Part shown: piece after piece, positions 1 to 9,252 of the stretch
Layout: each line of letters begins with the position of its first letter
Position numbering within the stretch: the stretch's first letter is position 1
Assembly (NCBI RefSeq): GCF_001590925.1
Contig: NZ_BCTU01000034.1
Span: 1 to 64,000 of the forward strand
Source: Serratia plymuthica NBRC 102599
GTDB taxonomy: Bacteria > Pseudomonadota > Gammaproteobacteria > Enterobacterales > Enterobacteriaceae
Direction: 5' to 3'
DNA: 64,000 bases
Program-made: the position numbers and the translations under genes
Notes under the pieces: model-generated
Told to the model about the DNA's origin: nothing
The model's input: only the letters and a program-made list of their open reading frames with translations
Databases searched by the model: none

Positions 1-2
1 GT

Positions 3-89
3 TACCCCTCCCATTAAACGCAACCCCTCATTTTTTACTTTTACTTTCAATAAACTGGCCTTTCTTCTCCTGATTATACTTTAGGGGTA
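3..89 (+). promoter_or_regulatory. Candidate NarL heptamers upstream of narG
   Basis: Two copies of the NarL-type heptamer TACCCCT are seen: one on the + strand at 3-9 and one as its reverse complement at 83-89. They lie about 130 and 50 bp upstream of the FNR box centre. In E. coli narG, NarL bound upstream of FNR adds nitrate activation. The match is to a short degenerate motif, so the sites are plausible but unproven. Confidence 0.45.
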
Positions 90-126
90 GTCACGCTTGC
101 TTCCCCGTTTATCTCCCTCTATTCCC

Positions 127-168
127 TTGATCGCAATCAATTTGCCGCCTTTGTCGCCTCAGTAGGCT
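127..168 (+). promoter_or_regulatory. narG promoter with perfect FNR box
   Basis: TTGATCGCAATCAA at 127-140 is a perfect FNR box (TTGAT-N4-ATCAA). A -10-like TAGGCT lies at 163-168, which puts the start site near 175 and the box centre near -41.5, the class II spacing known for anaerobic FNR activation. It would switch on narGHJI without oxygen. Confidence 0.85.
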
Positions 169-224
169 GGCGGCAGATTGAGCATGTCTTCTTATAACGA
201 CAAGAGCCTTCAGGAGAACTCCGG

Positions 225-3200
225 ATGAGCAAGTTTCTAGACCGTTTCCGCTATTTTAAGCAACTGGCGGAACCTTTTTCTGGCGATCATGGCCAGACGT
301 TGAACACCAACCGCGACTGGGAAGACGGCTACCGCAGCCGCTGGCAGCACGACAAGATTGTGCGCTCGACCCACGGAGTGAACTGCACCGGCTCGTGCAG
401 TTGGAAGATTTACGTCAAAAACGGCCTGGTGACCTGGGAAACCCAGCAGACCGATTACCCGCGCACCCGCCCCGATCTGCCCAACCATGAACCGCGCGGC
501 TGCCCACGCGGCGCCAGCTATTCCTGGTATCTGTACAGCGCCAACCGACTGAAATATCCGCTGATGCGTAAACGCCTGATCGCACTGTGGCGTGAGGCGA
601 AGGCGCTGCACAGCGATCCGGTCGATGCCTGGGGCTCTATCGTCTCCGACCCCGAAAAGTCCAAGAGCTATAAGGTCGCCCGCGGGCGCGGCGGCTTTGT
701 GCGTTCCAGTTGGCAGGAGGTGAACGAACTGATCGCCGCCTCCAACGTTTATACCGCCAAAACCTTCGGCCCGGACCGCATCATCGGTTTCTCGCCGATC
801 CCGGCGATGTCGATGGTGTCCTACGCCGCCGGCGCCCGTTATCTGTCGCTGATCGGCGGCACCTGCCTGAGCTTCTACGATTGGTATTGCGATCTGCCGC
901 CGGCGTCGCCGATGACCTGGGGCGAGCAGACCGACGTGCCGGAATCTGCTGACTGGTACAATTCCTCCTATATCATCGCCTGGGGCTCTAACGTGCCGCA
1001 GACCCGCACCCCGGATGCCCATTTCTTCACCGAAGTGCGCTACAAAGGCACCAAAACCGTGGCGGTGACGCCGGACTACGCCGAAGTGGCCAAGCTGTGC
1101 GACCAATGGTTGAACCCCAAGCAGGGGACCGACAGCGCTATGGCGCTGGCGATGGGCCACGTGATGTTGAAAGAATTCCACCTGGATCGCGAGGTCGGTT
1201 ATTTCCGCGACTATGTGCGCCGCTACACCGATATGCCGATGCTGGTCGTGCTGGAGCCGCGTGAAGCAGGTTATTACGCCGCCGGCCGCTTGCTGCGCGC
1301 CGCCGATCTGGTGGACGGGCTGGGGCAGGAAAACAATCCGGAGTGGAAAACCGTTGCTATCGACCAGCGCAGCGGCGAACTGGTGGCGCCGCAAGGGTCC
1401 ATCGGTTTCCGTTGGGGCGAGCAGGGCAAATGGAATCTGGAACAGCGTGAAGGCAAGGGCCAACAGGACGTGGAGCTGCAACTCAGCTTGCTGGGTGCCC
1501 ATGACGAAATAGCCGAGGTGGGCTTCCCGTATTTTGGCGGCATAAAAACCGAGGGCGAGCACTTTAACAGCGTGGCGCTGGACGAGATCCTGCTGCACAA
1601 GCTGCCGGTAAAACGCCTGCGCCTGGCGGACGGCAGCGAAGCTTTGGTCACCAGCGTCTACGATCTGACTCTGGCCAACTACGGCTTGGAACGTGGCCTG
1701 GACGACGCCAACTGCGCCGCGAATTACGACGACGTCAAAGCTTACACGCCGGCCTGGGCCGAGCAGATCACCGGCGTGTCGCGCCACAACATTATCCGCA
1801 TCGCCCGCGAATTCGCCGACAACGCCGAGAAAACCCGTGGCCGCTCAATGATTATCGTAGGTGCCGGCGTCAACCACTGGTACCACATGGACATGACCTA
1901 CCGCGGCCTGATCAACATGCTGATCTTCTGCGGTTGCGTCGGCCAAAGCGGCGGCGGCTGGGCACACTATGTCGGCCAGGAAAAACTGCGGCCGCAAACC
2001 GGTTGGTTGCCGCTGGCGTTCGGTCTCGACTGGCAACGCCCGCCGCGCCATATGAACAGCACCTCGTTCTTCTATAACCACTCCAGCCAATGGCGGTATG
2101 AAACCGTCGCAACCGAAGAGCTGTTGTCGCCGCTGGCGGACAAGTCGCGCTTTGGCGGCAGCCTGATCGATCTCAACGTGCGTGCCGAACGCATGGGCTG
2201 GCTGCCTTCTGCGCCACAGCTGGGCGTTAACCCGCTGCATCTGGCGGCGCAGGCGAAAGCCGCCGGGCAGACGCCGGTAGATTTCACCGTCGACGCGCTG
2301 AAGACGGGGCGGCTTGGCTTCGCCGCCGAGCAACCGGACAACCCGCAGAACTTCCCGCGTAACCTGTTCGTCTGGCGTTCCAACCTCCTGGGCTCCTCCG
2401 GCAAGGGCCATGAGTACATGCTCAAATACCTGCTGGGCACTGAAAACGGCATCCAGGGCAAGGATCTGGGCCAACAGGGCGCTGCCAAGCCGCAGGAAGT
2501 GGAATGGCTGGATAACGGCGGTGAAGGCAAGCTGGATCTGGTGGTGACGCTCGATTTCCGCATGTCCAGCACCTGCCTTTACTCTGACATCGTGCTGCCG
2601 ACCGCCACCTGGTACGAAAAAGACGACATGAATACCTCGGATATGCATCCGTTCATTCACCCGCTGTCGGCGGCGGTCGATCCGGCCTGGGATTCCAAGA
2701 GCGATTGGGAGATCTACAAGGGCATCGCCAAAGCCTTCTCCGAGGTGTGTGTAGGGCATTTGGCGCAGGAAACCGACGTGGTGACGCTGCCTATCCAGCA
2801 CGACTCCCCGGCAGAACTGGCGCAACCTTATGGCGTGAAAGACTGGAAGAAGGGCGAATGCGAGCTGATCCCCGGTAAAACCGCGCCGCACATTATGGTG
2901 GTGGAGCGTGACTACCCGGCCACCTACGAGCGTTTTACCTCGCTGGGCCCCTTGCTGGACAAGCTGGGCAACGGCGGCAAAGGCATCACCTGGAATACCC
3001 AGACCGAAGTCGATTTCCTGAAAAAGCTCAACTACGTGAAAACCGAAGGCCCGGCGGTGGGCCGGCCGAAGATTGAAAGCGCGATCGACGCCGCCGAGGT
3101 GATTTTGTCGCTGGCGCCGGAAACCAACGGGCAGGTGGCGGTCAAGGCGTGGGAAGCGTTGGGCAACATTACCGGCCGCGATCACCGCCATCTGGCGCTG

Positions 3201-3992
3201 AACAAGGAAGATGAAAAGATCCGCTTCCGCGATATCCAGGTTCAGCCGCGCAAAATCATCTCCAGTCCCACCTGGTCAGGGTTGGAAGATGAGCATGTGT
3301 CGTATAACGCCTGTTACACCAACGTGCATGAGCTGATCCCTTGGCGCACCCTCAGCGGTCGCCAGCAACTGTATCAGGATCACGAATGGATGCGCGCCTT
3401 TGGCGAAAGCCTGCTGGTGTATCGCCCGCCGATCGACACCCGCGCCGCGCAGCCGCTGCTGAACCGGAAGCCGAACGGCAATAAAGAGAAGGCGTTGAAT
3501 TTCCTGACGCCGCACCAGAAATGGGGCATTCACTCCACCTACAGCGACAACCTGTTGATGCTGACCCTGTCGCGCGGCGGGCCGATTGTCTGGATGAGTG
3601 AAGACGACGCCCAGGATCTGGGCATCAAGGACAACGACTGGATCGAGGCCTTTAACGCCAACGGCGCGCTGACCGCGCGGGCGGTGGTCAGCCAGCGCAT
3701 TCCGGCGGGCATGACCATGATGTACCACGCGCAGGAACGCATCGTGAATATTCCCGGTTCGGAAATCACCAGCCAGCGCGGCGGCATCCACAATTCGGTG
3801 ACCCGCGTTTGCCCGAAACCGACCCACATGATCGGCGGTTATGCGCAGTTGGCCTACGGCTTTAACTATTACGGCACCGTCGGTTCCAACCGCGACGAGT
3901 TCGTGGTGGTGCGCAAAATGAACCGGATCGACTGGTTAGACGGTGAAGGCAACGACGACTCGCAGGGCAGCCGGCAGGAGAAAGCAAAATGA
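225..3992 (+). CDS. narG: Respiratory nitrate reductase, alpha subunit (NarG)
   Basis: This is the catalytic subunit of the membrane-bound cytoplasm-facing nitrate reductase, which reduces nitrate to nitrite at a Mo-bisMGD cofactor during anaerobic respiration. At 1255 residues it has the usual NarG length. The N-terminal FS0 iron-sulfur ligands are His50, Cys54, Cys58 and Cys93, and the molybdenum ligand Asp223 sits in the segment FYDWYCDLPP. There is no Tat signal peptide. The ATG follows AGGAGAACTCCGG. Its stop overlaps narH by 4 bp. The FNR box upstream implies anaerobic induction. NarZ is a close paralogue, but the strong FNR site favours NarG. Confidence 0.97.
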   Translation: MSKFLDRFRYFKQLAEPFSGDHGQTLNTNRDWEDGYRSRWQHDKIVRSTHGVNCTGSCSWKIYVKNGLVTWETQQTDYPRTRPDLPNHEPRGCPRGASYSWYLYSANRLKYPLMRKRLIALWREAKALHSDPVDAWGSIVSDPEKSKSYKVARGRGGFVRSSWQEVNELIAASNVYTAKTFGPDRIIGFSPIPAMSMVSYAAGARYLSLIGGTCLSFYDWYCDLPPASPMTWGEQTDVPESADWYNSSYIIAWGSNVPQTRTPDAHFFTEVRYKGTKTVAVTPDYAEVAKLCDQWLNPKQGTDSAMALAMGHVMLKEFHLDREVGYFRDYVRRYTDMPMLVVLEPREAGYYAAGRLLRAADLVDGLGQENNPEWKTVAIDQRSGELVAPQGSIGFRWGEQGKWNLEQREGKGQQDVELQLSLLGAHDEIAEVGFPYFGGIKTEGEHFNSVALDEILLHKLPVKRLRLADGSEALVTSVYDLTLANYGLERGLDDANCAANYDDVKAYTPAWAEQITGVSRHNIIRIAREFADNAEKTRGRSMIIVGAGVNHWYHMDMTYRGLINMLIFCGCVGQSGGGWAHYVGQEKLRPQTGWLPLAFGLDWQRPPRHMNSTSFFYNHSSQWRYETVATEELLSPLADKSRFGGSLIDLNVRAERMGWLPSAPQLGVNPLHLAAQAKAAGQTPVDFTVDALKTGRLGFAAEQPDNPQNFPRNLFVWRSNLLGSSGKGHEYMLKYLLGTENGIQGKDLGQQGAAKPQEVEWLDNGGEGKLDLVVTLDFRMSSTCLYSDIVLPTATWYEKDDMNTSDMHPFIHPLSAAVDPAWDSKSDWEIYKGIAKAFSEVCVGHLAQETDVVTLPIQHDSPAELAQPYGVKDWKKGECELIPGKTAPHIMVVERDYPATYERFTSLGPLLDKLGNGGKGITWNTQTEVDFLKKLNYVKTEGPAVGRPKIESAIDAAEVILSLAPETNGQVAVKAWEALGNITGRDHRHLALNKEDEKIRFRDIQVQPRKIISSPTWSGLEDEHVSYNACYTNVHELIPWRTLSGRQQLYQDHEWMRAFGESLLVYRPPIDTRAAQPLLNRKPNGNKEKALNFLTPHQKWGIHSTYSDNLLMLTLSRGGPIVWMSEDDAQDLGIKDNDWIEAFNANGALTARAVVSQRIPAGMTMMYHAQERIVNIPGSEITSQRGGIHNSVTRVCPKPTHMIGGYAQLAYGFNYYGTVGSNRDEFVVVRKMNRIDWLDGEGNDDSQGSRQEKAK

Positions 3993-5533
3993 AAATTCGT
4001 TCGCAAGTCGGCATGGTGCTGAACCTGGACAAATGCATCGGTTGCCACACCTGTTCGGTGACCTGCAAGAACGTCTGGACCAGCCGTGAGGGCATGGAAT
4101 ACGCCTGGTTCAACAACGTGGAAAGCAAACCGGGCGTCGGCTATCCGCACGCCTGGGAAGATCAGGACAAATGGAAGGGCGGCTGGATCCGTAAAATCAA
4201 CGGCAAACTGGAACCGCGCATGGGCAGCCGCGTTGGGCTGCTGTCGAAGATTTTCGCCAACCCGGACGTGCCGGCGCTGGACGACTATTACGAGCCGTTC
4301 GACTACGACTACCAGACTCTGCATACCGCGCCGCAGGGCAAGCATCAGCCGATCGCCCGGCCGCGCTCGCTGATCACCGGCCAGCGCATGAAGAAGATCG
4401 AAAACGGCCCGAACTGGGAGGAGATCCTCGGCGGCGAATTCGAAAAACGCTCGCAGGACAAAAACTTCGACAACATGCAGAAGGCGATGTACGGCCAGTT
4501 CGAAAACACCTTCATGATGTATCTGCCGCGCCTGTGCGAGCACTGCCTCAACCCGGCTTGCGTCGCTACCTGCCCGAGCGGGGCGATCTACAAGCGCGGC
4601 GAAGACGGCATTGTGCTTATCGATCAGGATAAATGCCGCGGCTGGCGCATGTGCCTGACCGGCTGCCCGTACAAGAAAATCTATTTCAACTGGAAGAGCG
4701 GCAAGTCCGAGAAATGCATCTTCTGTTATCCGCGCATTGAGTCCGGCCAGCCGACGGTCTGTTCGGAAACCTGCGTCGGCCGTATCCGCTATCTGGGGGT
4801 GCTGCTGTACGACGCCGATCGCATTGAACAGGCCGCCGCGGCCGAAAATGAGAAAGAGCTCTACCAGAGCCAGTTGGACATATTCCTCGATCCGCATGAC
4901 CCGGCGGTGATTGCTCAGGCGCTGAAGGATGGTGTTCCGCAAGGGGTGATTGAGGCCGCCCAGCAGTCGCCGGTATACAAAATGGCGATGGACTGGAAGC
5001 TGGCTCTGCCGCTGCACCCGGAATACCGCACCTTGCCGATGGTGTGGTACGTGCCGCCGTTGTCGCCGATTCAATCCGCCGCAGATGCCGGTGAGCTGGC
5101 GCACAGCGGCGTCCTGCCGGACGTGGAAAGCCTGCGTATCCCGGTGCAATATCTGGCGAACCTGCTGACCGCCGGTGATACCGCGCCAGTGCTGTTGGCG
5201 CTGAAACGCATGCTGGCGATGCGCCACTATAAACGCGCGGAAACCGTGGACGGCGTGGTGGACACCAGCGCGCTGGAGCAGGTGGGGCTGAGCGAAGCGC
5301 AGGCGCAGGAAATGTATCGCTATCTGGCGATCGCCAACTACGAGGACCGTTTCGTTATCCCGTCCAGCCACCGTGAACTGGCGCGAGAAGCCTTCCCGGA
5401 AAGCAAAGGCTGCGGTTTCAGTTTTGGCGACGGTTGCCACGGCAGCGACGGTAAATTCAACCTGTTCAACAGCCGCCGCATCGACGCTATCGATGTGACG
5501 CAGAAAACCGGCCGTCAGAAGGATATCTCATGA
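3989..5533 (+). CDS. narH: Respiratory nitrate reductase, beta subunit (NarH)
   Basis: NarH carries four iron-sulfur clusters that pass electrons from the NarI hemes to NarG. It is 514 residues. Cysteine groups are visible as CIGCHTCSVTC near residue 16, CEHCLNPACVATCP near 184, CRGWRMCLTGCP near 217 and a CIFC...CSETC stretch near 245. The tryptophan in the third group (CRGW) is the known substitution that gives one [3Fe-4S] cluster. Start and stop overlap narG and narJ by 4 bp each (ATGA), which fits tight translational coupling of the complex. Confidence 0.97.
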   Translation: MKIRSQVGMVLNLDKCIGCHTCSVTCKNVWTSREGMEYAWFNNVESKPGVGYPHAWEDQDKWKGGWIRKINGKLEPRMGSRVGLLSKIFANPDVPALDDYYEPFDYDYQTLHTAPQGKHQPIARPRSLITGQRMKKIENGPNWEEILGGEFEKRSQDKNFDNMQKAMYGQFENTFMMYLPRLCEHCLNPACVATCPSGAIYKRGEDGIVLIDQDKCRGWRMCLTGCPYKKIYFNWKSGKSEKCIFCYPRIESGQPTVCSETCVGRIRYLGVLLYDADRIEQAAAAENEKELYQSQLDIFLDPHDPAVIAQALKDGVPQGVIEAAQQSPVYKMAMDWKLALPLHPEYRTLPMVWYVPPLSPIQSAADAGELAHSGVLPDVESLRIPVQYLANLLTAGDTAPVLLALKRMLAMRHYKRAETVDGVVDTSALEQVGLSEAQAQEMYRYLAIANYEDRFVIPSSHRELAREAFPESKGCGFSFGDGCHGSDGKFNLFNSRRIDAIDVTQKTGRQKDIS

Positions 5534-6267
5534 TTAGCCTGAAAGTGATTGCTCGCCTGCTGGATTACCCGGAGCAGGCCTTGTTTGACCACCAAAAGGC
5601 GCTGATCGAGGCGCTGGAACCGGCCAACGAGCTGGATTTGCACCGCAGCGCGCAGCTGATTTTGTTTATTCGCCGCTTCTGCGCCCGTCCGCTGCTGGAC
5701 GTGCAGGCCGAATACTGCGAGCTGTTCGATCGGGGCCGCGCCACCTCGCTGCTGCTGTTTGAACACGTGCACGGCGAATCGCGCGATCGCGGTCAGGCGA
5801 TGGTCGATCTGATGGCGCAATACCGCACCGCCGGGCTGGAGATCGACAGCCGCGAACTGCCGGATTTCCTGCCGTTGTATCTGGAGTATCTCGCCAGCCG
5901 CAGCCAGGCGCAGGCCGCTGAAGGGTTGCAGGACATCGCCCCGATTCTGGCGCTGCTCGGCGCCCGGTTGCAGCAGCGCGAAAGCCCGTATGCGGTGCTG
6001 TTTGATCTGTTGCTGACGCTGTCCGGCACCGGCGTCGATAGCGCCAGCCTGGAGAGCCAGGTGGCGGGTGAGGCCAGGGACGATACGCCGCAGGCGCTGG
6101 ACGCGGTGTGGGAAGAGGAACAGGTGCGATTTATTTCGCAGGGCAGTCTGGGCGAGCAGGGCTGCGCTTCGGCACAGCAGACGGCGCACCAGCGGCGCTT
6201 TGCCGGCGCCGTGGCGCCACAGTATCTGGACCTGACAGCGGCGCTAACCGGAATCAAAGGACGCTAA
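5530..6267 (+). CDS. narJ: Nitrate reductase assembly chaperone (NarJ)
   Basis: NarJ is a system-specific chaperone that binds the NarG N-terminus and controls insertion of the molybdenum cofactor; it is not part of the final enzyme. The 245-residue protein begins [15 protein letters not shown], a typical NarJ/TorD-family opening, and contains the conserved [10 protein letters not shown] segment near residue 115. It is mostly helical with no membrane segment. It overlaps narH by 4 bp and is followed 2 bp later by narI. Confidence 0.95.
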   Translation: MISLKVIARLLDYPEQALFDHQKALIEALEPANELDLHRSAQLILFIRRFCARPLLDVQAEYCELFDRGRATSLLLFEHVHGESRDRGQAMVDLMAQYRTAGLEIDSRELPDFLPLYLEYLASRSQAQAAEGLQDIAPILALLGARLQQRESPYAVLFDLLLTLSGTGVDSASLESQVAGEARDDTPQALDAVWEEEQVRFISQGSLGEQGCASAQQTAHQRRFAGAVAPQYLDLTAALTGIKGR

Positions 6268-6269
6268 CC

Positions 6270-6947
6270 ATGCAATTTTTGAATCTGTTCTTCTTCGATA
6301 TTTACCCTTATCTGGCGGGGGCGATTTTTCTGATCGGCAGTTGGCTGCGCTACGATTACGGGCAATACAGCTGGCGCGCCGGTTCCAGCCAGATGTTGGA
6401 CAAAAAAGGCGTGCGTCTGGCCTCCAACCTGTTTCACATCGGTATCCTGGGCATCTTCGCCGGGCACTTTCTCGGCATGCTGACGCCGCACTGGATGTAT
6501 GAAGCCTTCCTGCCTATCGATGTGAAGCAGAAACTGGCGATGATCGCCGGTGGTGCCTGCGGCGTGATGACGCTGATCGGCGGCGCGTTGCTGCTGAAAC
6601 GCCGTCTGACCAATGCGCGAGTGCGTGCCACCAGCAGCTTTGCCGATATCATGATCCTGACGTTGCTGGTGGTGCAGGTGTGTCTTGGCCTGCTGACCAT
6701 TCCGTTCTCCGCCCAGCATATGGACGGCAGCGAAATGATGAAGCTGGTGGCCTGGGCGCAGGCGGTGGTGACTTTCCATGCCGGAGCGTCACACTACCTG
6801 GTGGGCGTAGCGCCGATCTTTAAACTGCATATGGTACTGGGCATGACGCTGTTCGTGCTGTTCCCGTTCTGCCGCCTGGTGCATATCTGGAGCGTGCCGG
6901 TGGAATACCTGACCCGCCGTTACCAACTGGTGCGCAACCGCCGCTAA
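6270..6947 (+). CDS. narI: Respiratory nitrate reductase, gamma subunit (NarI)
   Basis: NarI is the cytochrome b membrane anchor that oxidises quinol and passes electrons to NarH. From the ATG at 6270 it is 225 residues, the normal family length; an in-frame upstream ATG inside narJ would add an unlikely 54 residues. Five membrane segments are visible. Heme-ligand histidines fall in [14 protein letters not shown] and in the HYLVG...KLHMVLG region. It is the last gene before a terminator. Confidence 0.96.
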   Translation: MQFLNLFFFDIYPYLAGAIFLIGSWLRYDYGQYSWRAGSSQMLDKKGVRLASNLFHIGILGIFAGHFLGMLTPHWMYEAFLPIDVKQKLAMIAGGACGVMTLIGGALLLKRRLTNARVRATSSFADIMILTLLVVQVCLGLLTIPFSAQHMDGSEMMKLVAWAQAVVTFHAGASHYLVGVAPIFKLHMVLGMTLFVLFPFCRLVHIWSVPVEYLTRRYQLVRNRR

Positions 6948-7000
6948 GCATCGCAACACCAGAATCAACACGGCGAGATCCCCTTCTTGCCCTCAACACA

Positions 7001-7026
7001 AATGCACCTTAATCGGTGCATTTTTG
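7001..7026 (+). terminator. Rho-independent terminator of narGHJI
   Basis: Stem AATGCACC (7001-7008) pairs with GGTGCATT (7015-7022) around a 6-nt loop and runs into a T tract. It lies 54 bp after narI. Confidence 0.85.
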
Positions 7027-7031
7027 CTGTC

Positions 7032-7060
7032 TTGCCCTGACGTTAATATCTCAGTATGGT
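7032..7060 (+). promoter_or_regulatory. Candidate sigma-70 promoter of the lipid cluster
   Basis: TTGCCC (7032-7037) and TATGGT (7055-7060) are separated by 17 bp, each matching 4 of 6 consensus bases. The site lies right after the nar terminator and about 170 bp before the first gene of the cluster. It is the best promoter match in this gap, but it is only moderate. Confidence 0.35.
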
Positions 7061-7202
7061 TACGATGGCTGCGCCGGCGGATACCGGTTGCTTGCACCGC
7101 ATAACTACGATCGCTAGCCCAGATTCAAGGGGCATTTGGGAAATTAAAAACCGGGGATGACCTGCCGCCGTCGCCATGCCGACAGCGCCGGGAGGTCGCT
7201 TT

Positions 7203-7226
7203 ATGGATATTCAGGTTACTTATTAA
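7203..7226 (+). other. Possible 7-codon leader peptide before the lipid cluster
   Basis: A GGGAGG ribosome site (7190-7195) sits 7 nt before an ATG that encodes MDIQVTY and stops at 7224-7226, 5 bp before the start of the ketoacyl synthase gene. That gene has no convincing ribosome site of its own. The arrangement suggests translation of the main gene by reinitiation from the minicistron. It could also be chance. Confidence 0.35.
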
Positions 7227-7231
7227 TAATA

Positions 7232-8239
7232 ATGACAATACACTCTGGTTCACCCGCTTTGTTACCTCTCAAAGTCATCGCCACCGGCGTGGCTTTGCCG
7301 CCAAACTGTATAGCGTCCTCCGCGCTGGATAGCCTGTTGGGCAAACCGGCCGGCTATGTTGAAAAACGCTCGGGGATTGTTCACCGTTTTCACGCCACCG
7401 ACGACGCCAGTCAGGCCGAACTGGCCGCTGCCGCATTACATGACGCCTTGGCCCGCCACTCGCTTCACGCACACTCGATTGACCTGCTGATTTCCGCCTC
7501 GGCGATTTCTGTCCAGGCGCTACCTTGCACCGCTGCGCACATTCTCAAGGTGGCCGGACTGGCGCCAGGCACCCCAGGTTTTGACATCAACAGCAGTTGC
7601 GTGAGCTTTATCTCCGCCCTGCAGGTGGCCGCCGGACTGCTGAATGCCGGCACCTATCGGCGCATTGCTATAGTGTCGGCGGATTTAGCCTCGCGCGGCA
7701 TCGATTGGGAGCATGAGGAGTCCTCGCTGATCTTTGGCGACGGCGCGGCCTGCGCCATTGTCGAACGCGGCGACGGCGCCAGCGGCATTCTGGCAAGCTT
7801 GGTGGAAACCTATCCCGAAGGCAGCGAGCTGTGTGAGATCCGCGCGGGCGGCACTCGCCGCAACCCGCGTGCCGGCATGACCGGCAGCGATTTCCTGTTC
7901 CATATGCAGGGCAAACAGCTGTTCAGGCAGGCTTCGGCATTGATCGAAGGCTATCTTGCCCGCTTGCTGGCGGCCGGCGGGCTGACACTGGCGCAAATCG
8001 CCACCGTGGTGCCGCATCAGGCGAGCCATCTTTCGCTCGAACACATGCGCAAGCGCCTGCACGTTTCCAACGAGGTGTTGGTGGATATTTATCCCTACCA
8101 CGGCAATCAGGTCGCGGCATCCATTCCTACGGCGCTGCACGCAGCGGTCACTCAAGGCCGCTTTAATCCCGGCAAACCGGTGATGCTGATCGGCACCGCC
8201 GCCGGGCTGTCGCTGGCCGGCATGGTGTTGCTGCCATGA
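7232..8239 (+). CDS. Beta-ketoacyl synthase III (FabH/OleA-like)
   Basis: A thiolase-fold condensing enzyme that should join an acyl thioester to a second acyl or malonyl unit. From the ATG at 7232 it is 335 residues. The Cys-His-Asn triad of the family is visible: Cys123 in NSSCVSF, His262 in VPHQAS and Asn292 in HGNQVAAS. It heads eight coupled genes and overlaps the next by 4 bp. With a dehydrogenase and an adenylating enzyme beside it, an OleA-like role (head-to-head acyl condensation) is possible. Against this, no acyl-carrier protein or malonyl transferase is nearby to suggest normal fatty acid synthesis. A longer form from 7157 is possible but gives an odd basic N-terminus. Confidence 0.85.
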   Translation: MTIHSGSPALLPLKVIATGVALPPNCIASSALDSLLGKPAGYVEKRSGIVHRFHATDDASQAELAAAALHDALARHSLHAHSIDLLISASAISVQALPCTAAHILKVAGLAPGTPGFDINSSCVSFISALQVAAGLLNAGTYRRIAIVSADLASRGIDWEHEESSLIFGDGAACAIVERGDGASGILASLVETYPEGSELCEIRAGGTRRNPRAGMTGSDFLFHMQGKQLFRQASALIEGYLARLLAAGGLTLAQIATVVPHQASHLSLEHMRKRLHVSNEVLVDIYPYHGNQVAASIPTALHAAVTQGRFNPGKPVMLIGTAAGLSLAGMVLLP

Positions 8240-9252
8240 AGGTGCTGGTTACCGGGGCCACCAGCGGCCTGGGGCGCAATGCGGCGCAGTGGTTGCTGGA
8301 GGCGGGTCATCAGGTGCGCGCCACCGGGCGCGACAGCCAGGCTGGACAGGGGTTGCGTCAGAGGGGCGCCGAATTTGTCCCGCTGGATTTGGCGCAGGCT
8401 ACGCTGGAGCAGTGCCGACAACTGATGGCCGACTGCGATTGGGTCTGGCACTGCGCGGCAAAATCTTCACCCTGGGGCGACAAAAACGCGTTCTATCAGG
8501 CCAATGCTACCGCGACGGAAAAACTGGCGGAGGCGGCCGGCCAGTGCGGCATCCGGCGTTTTATTCATATTTCCACCCCGGCGATTTACTTCGATTTTCG
8601 CCCGCATCAGGATGTTGATGAGGGTTACCGCGCCCGCCGCTTCGCCAACCATTACGCAGGCAGCAAGTATGCCGCCGAGCAGCGGTTGCAGGCGCTGGTG
8701 CCGCGCTACCCGCAAACCACCTACGTTATTCTGCGCCCCAGGGGCCTGTTTGGGCCGCATGACCGGGTGATTGTGCCTAGGTTGCTGCAACAGCTCGAAC
8801 GCGATGGGGGCGTGTTGCGCTTGCCCAGCGGTGGGCGGGCGATGCTGGATCTGACGTTTGTGTTGAACGTGGTGCATGCGATGGACCTGGCCAGTTGCCG
8901 GCCCCGGTTGGCATCCGGCGCGGTTTACAACATCACCAATCACCAGCCGCAGCGGCTGGCTGACATGCTGCACGCCTTGTTGCACCAGCAGTTGGGGCTG
9001 AATTACCGACTGCAAGCGGTGCCGTACCCGTTGCTCTACGCCTTGGCCGGCGGGCTTGAACTGTTGGCTCGCTTTACCGGCAAAGAACCGTTGCTGACGC
9101 GCTACAGCGTGGCGGCGGTGCATTTCGATATGACGCTGAGCCAAACCCGCGCCGTTGAAGAGCTGGGCTATCGGCCGCGCTATTCGATGGAAGAGGGGAT
9201 CCGCCTGACCGGCGAGTGGCTCAAAAACCCGCGGGGGGCGAACCATGGCTAA
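8236..9252 (+). CDS. NAD(P)-dependent epimerase/dehydratase family protein (OleD/3-beta-HSD-like)
   Basis: A 338-residue extended short-chain dehydrogenase. The Rossmann motif GATSGLG is at residues 7-13 and the catalytic Tyr140 and Lys144 lie in HYAGSKYAAEQ. A Ser/Thr is available in HISTPAIYFD. The general family is the one that includes OleD, which reduces the beta-keto acid made by OleA to a beta-hydroxy acid. Next to a ketoacyl synthase this is a sensible role, but it is inferred from context. It overlaps the upstream gene by 4 bp and the downstream one by 8 bp. Confidence 0.85.
   Translation: MKVLVTGATSGLGRNAAQWLLEAGHQVRATGRDSQAGQGLRQRGAEFVPLDLAQATLEQCRQLMADCDWVWHCAAKSSPWGDKNAFYQANATATEKLAEAAGQCGIRRFIHISTPAIYFDFRPHQDVDEGYRARRFANHYAGSKYAAEQRLQALVPRYPQTTYVILRPRGLFGPHDRVIVPRLLQQLERDGGVLRLPSGGRAMLDLTFVLNVVHAMDLASCRPRLASGAVYNITNHQPQRLADMLHALLHQQLGLNYRLQAVPYPLLYALAGGLELLARFTGKEPLLTRYSVAAVHFDMTLSQTRAVEELGYRPRYSMEEGIRLTGEWLKNPRGANHG

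Noticed and set aside
237-1787. Long open frame antisense to narG (516 codons), and similar ones at 1845-3191 and 3869-5440
   Set aside because: They are mirror frames of GC-rich, strongly coding narGH; composition is Gln/Arg/Ala-rich with no recognisable domain.
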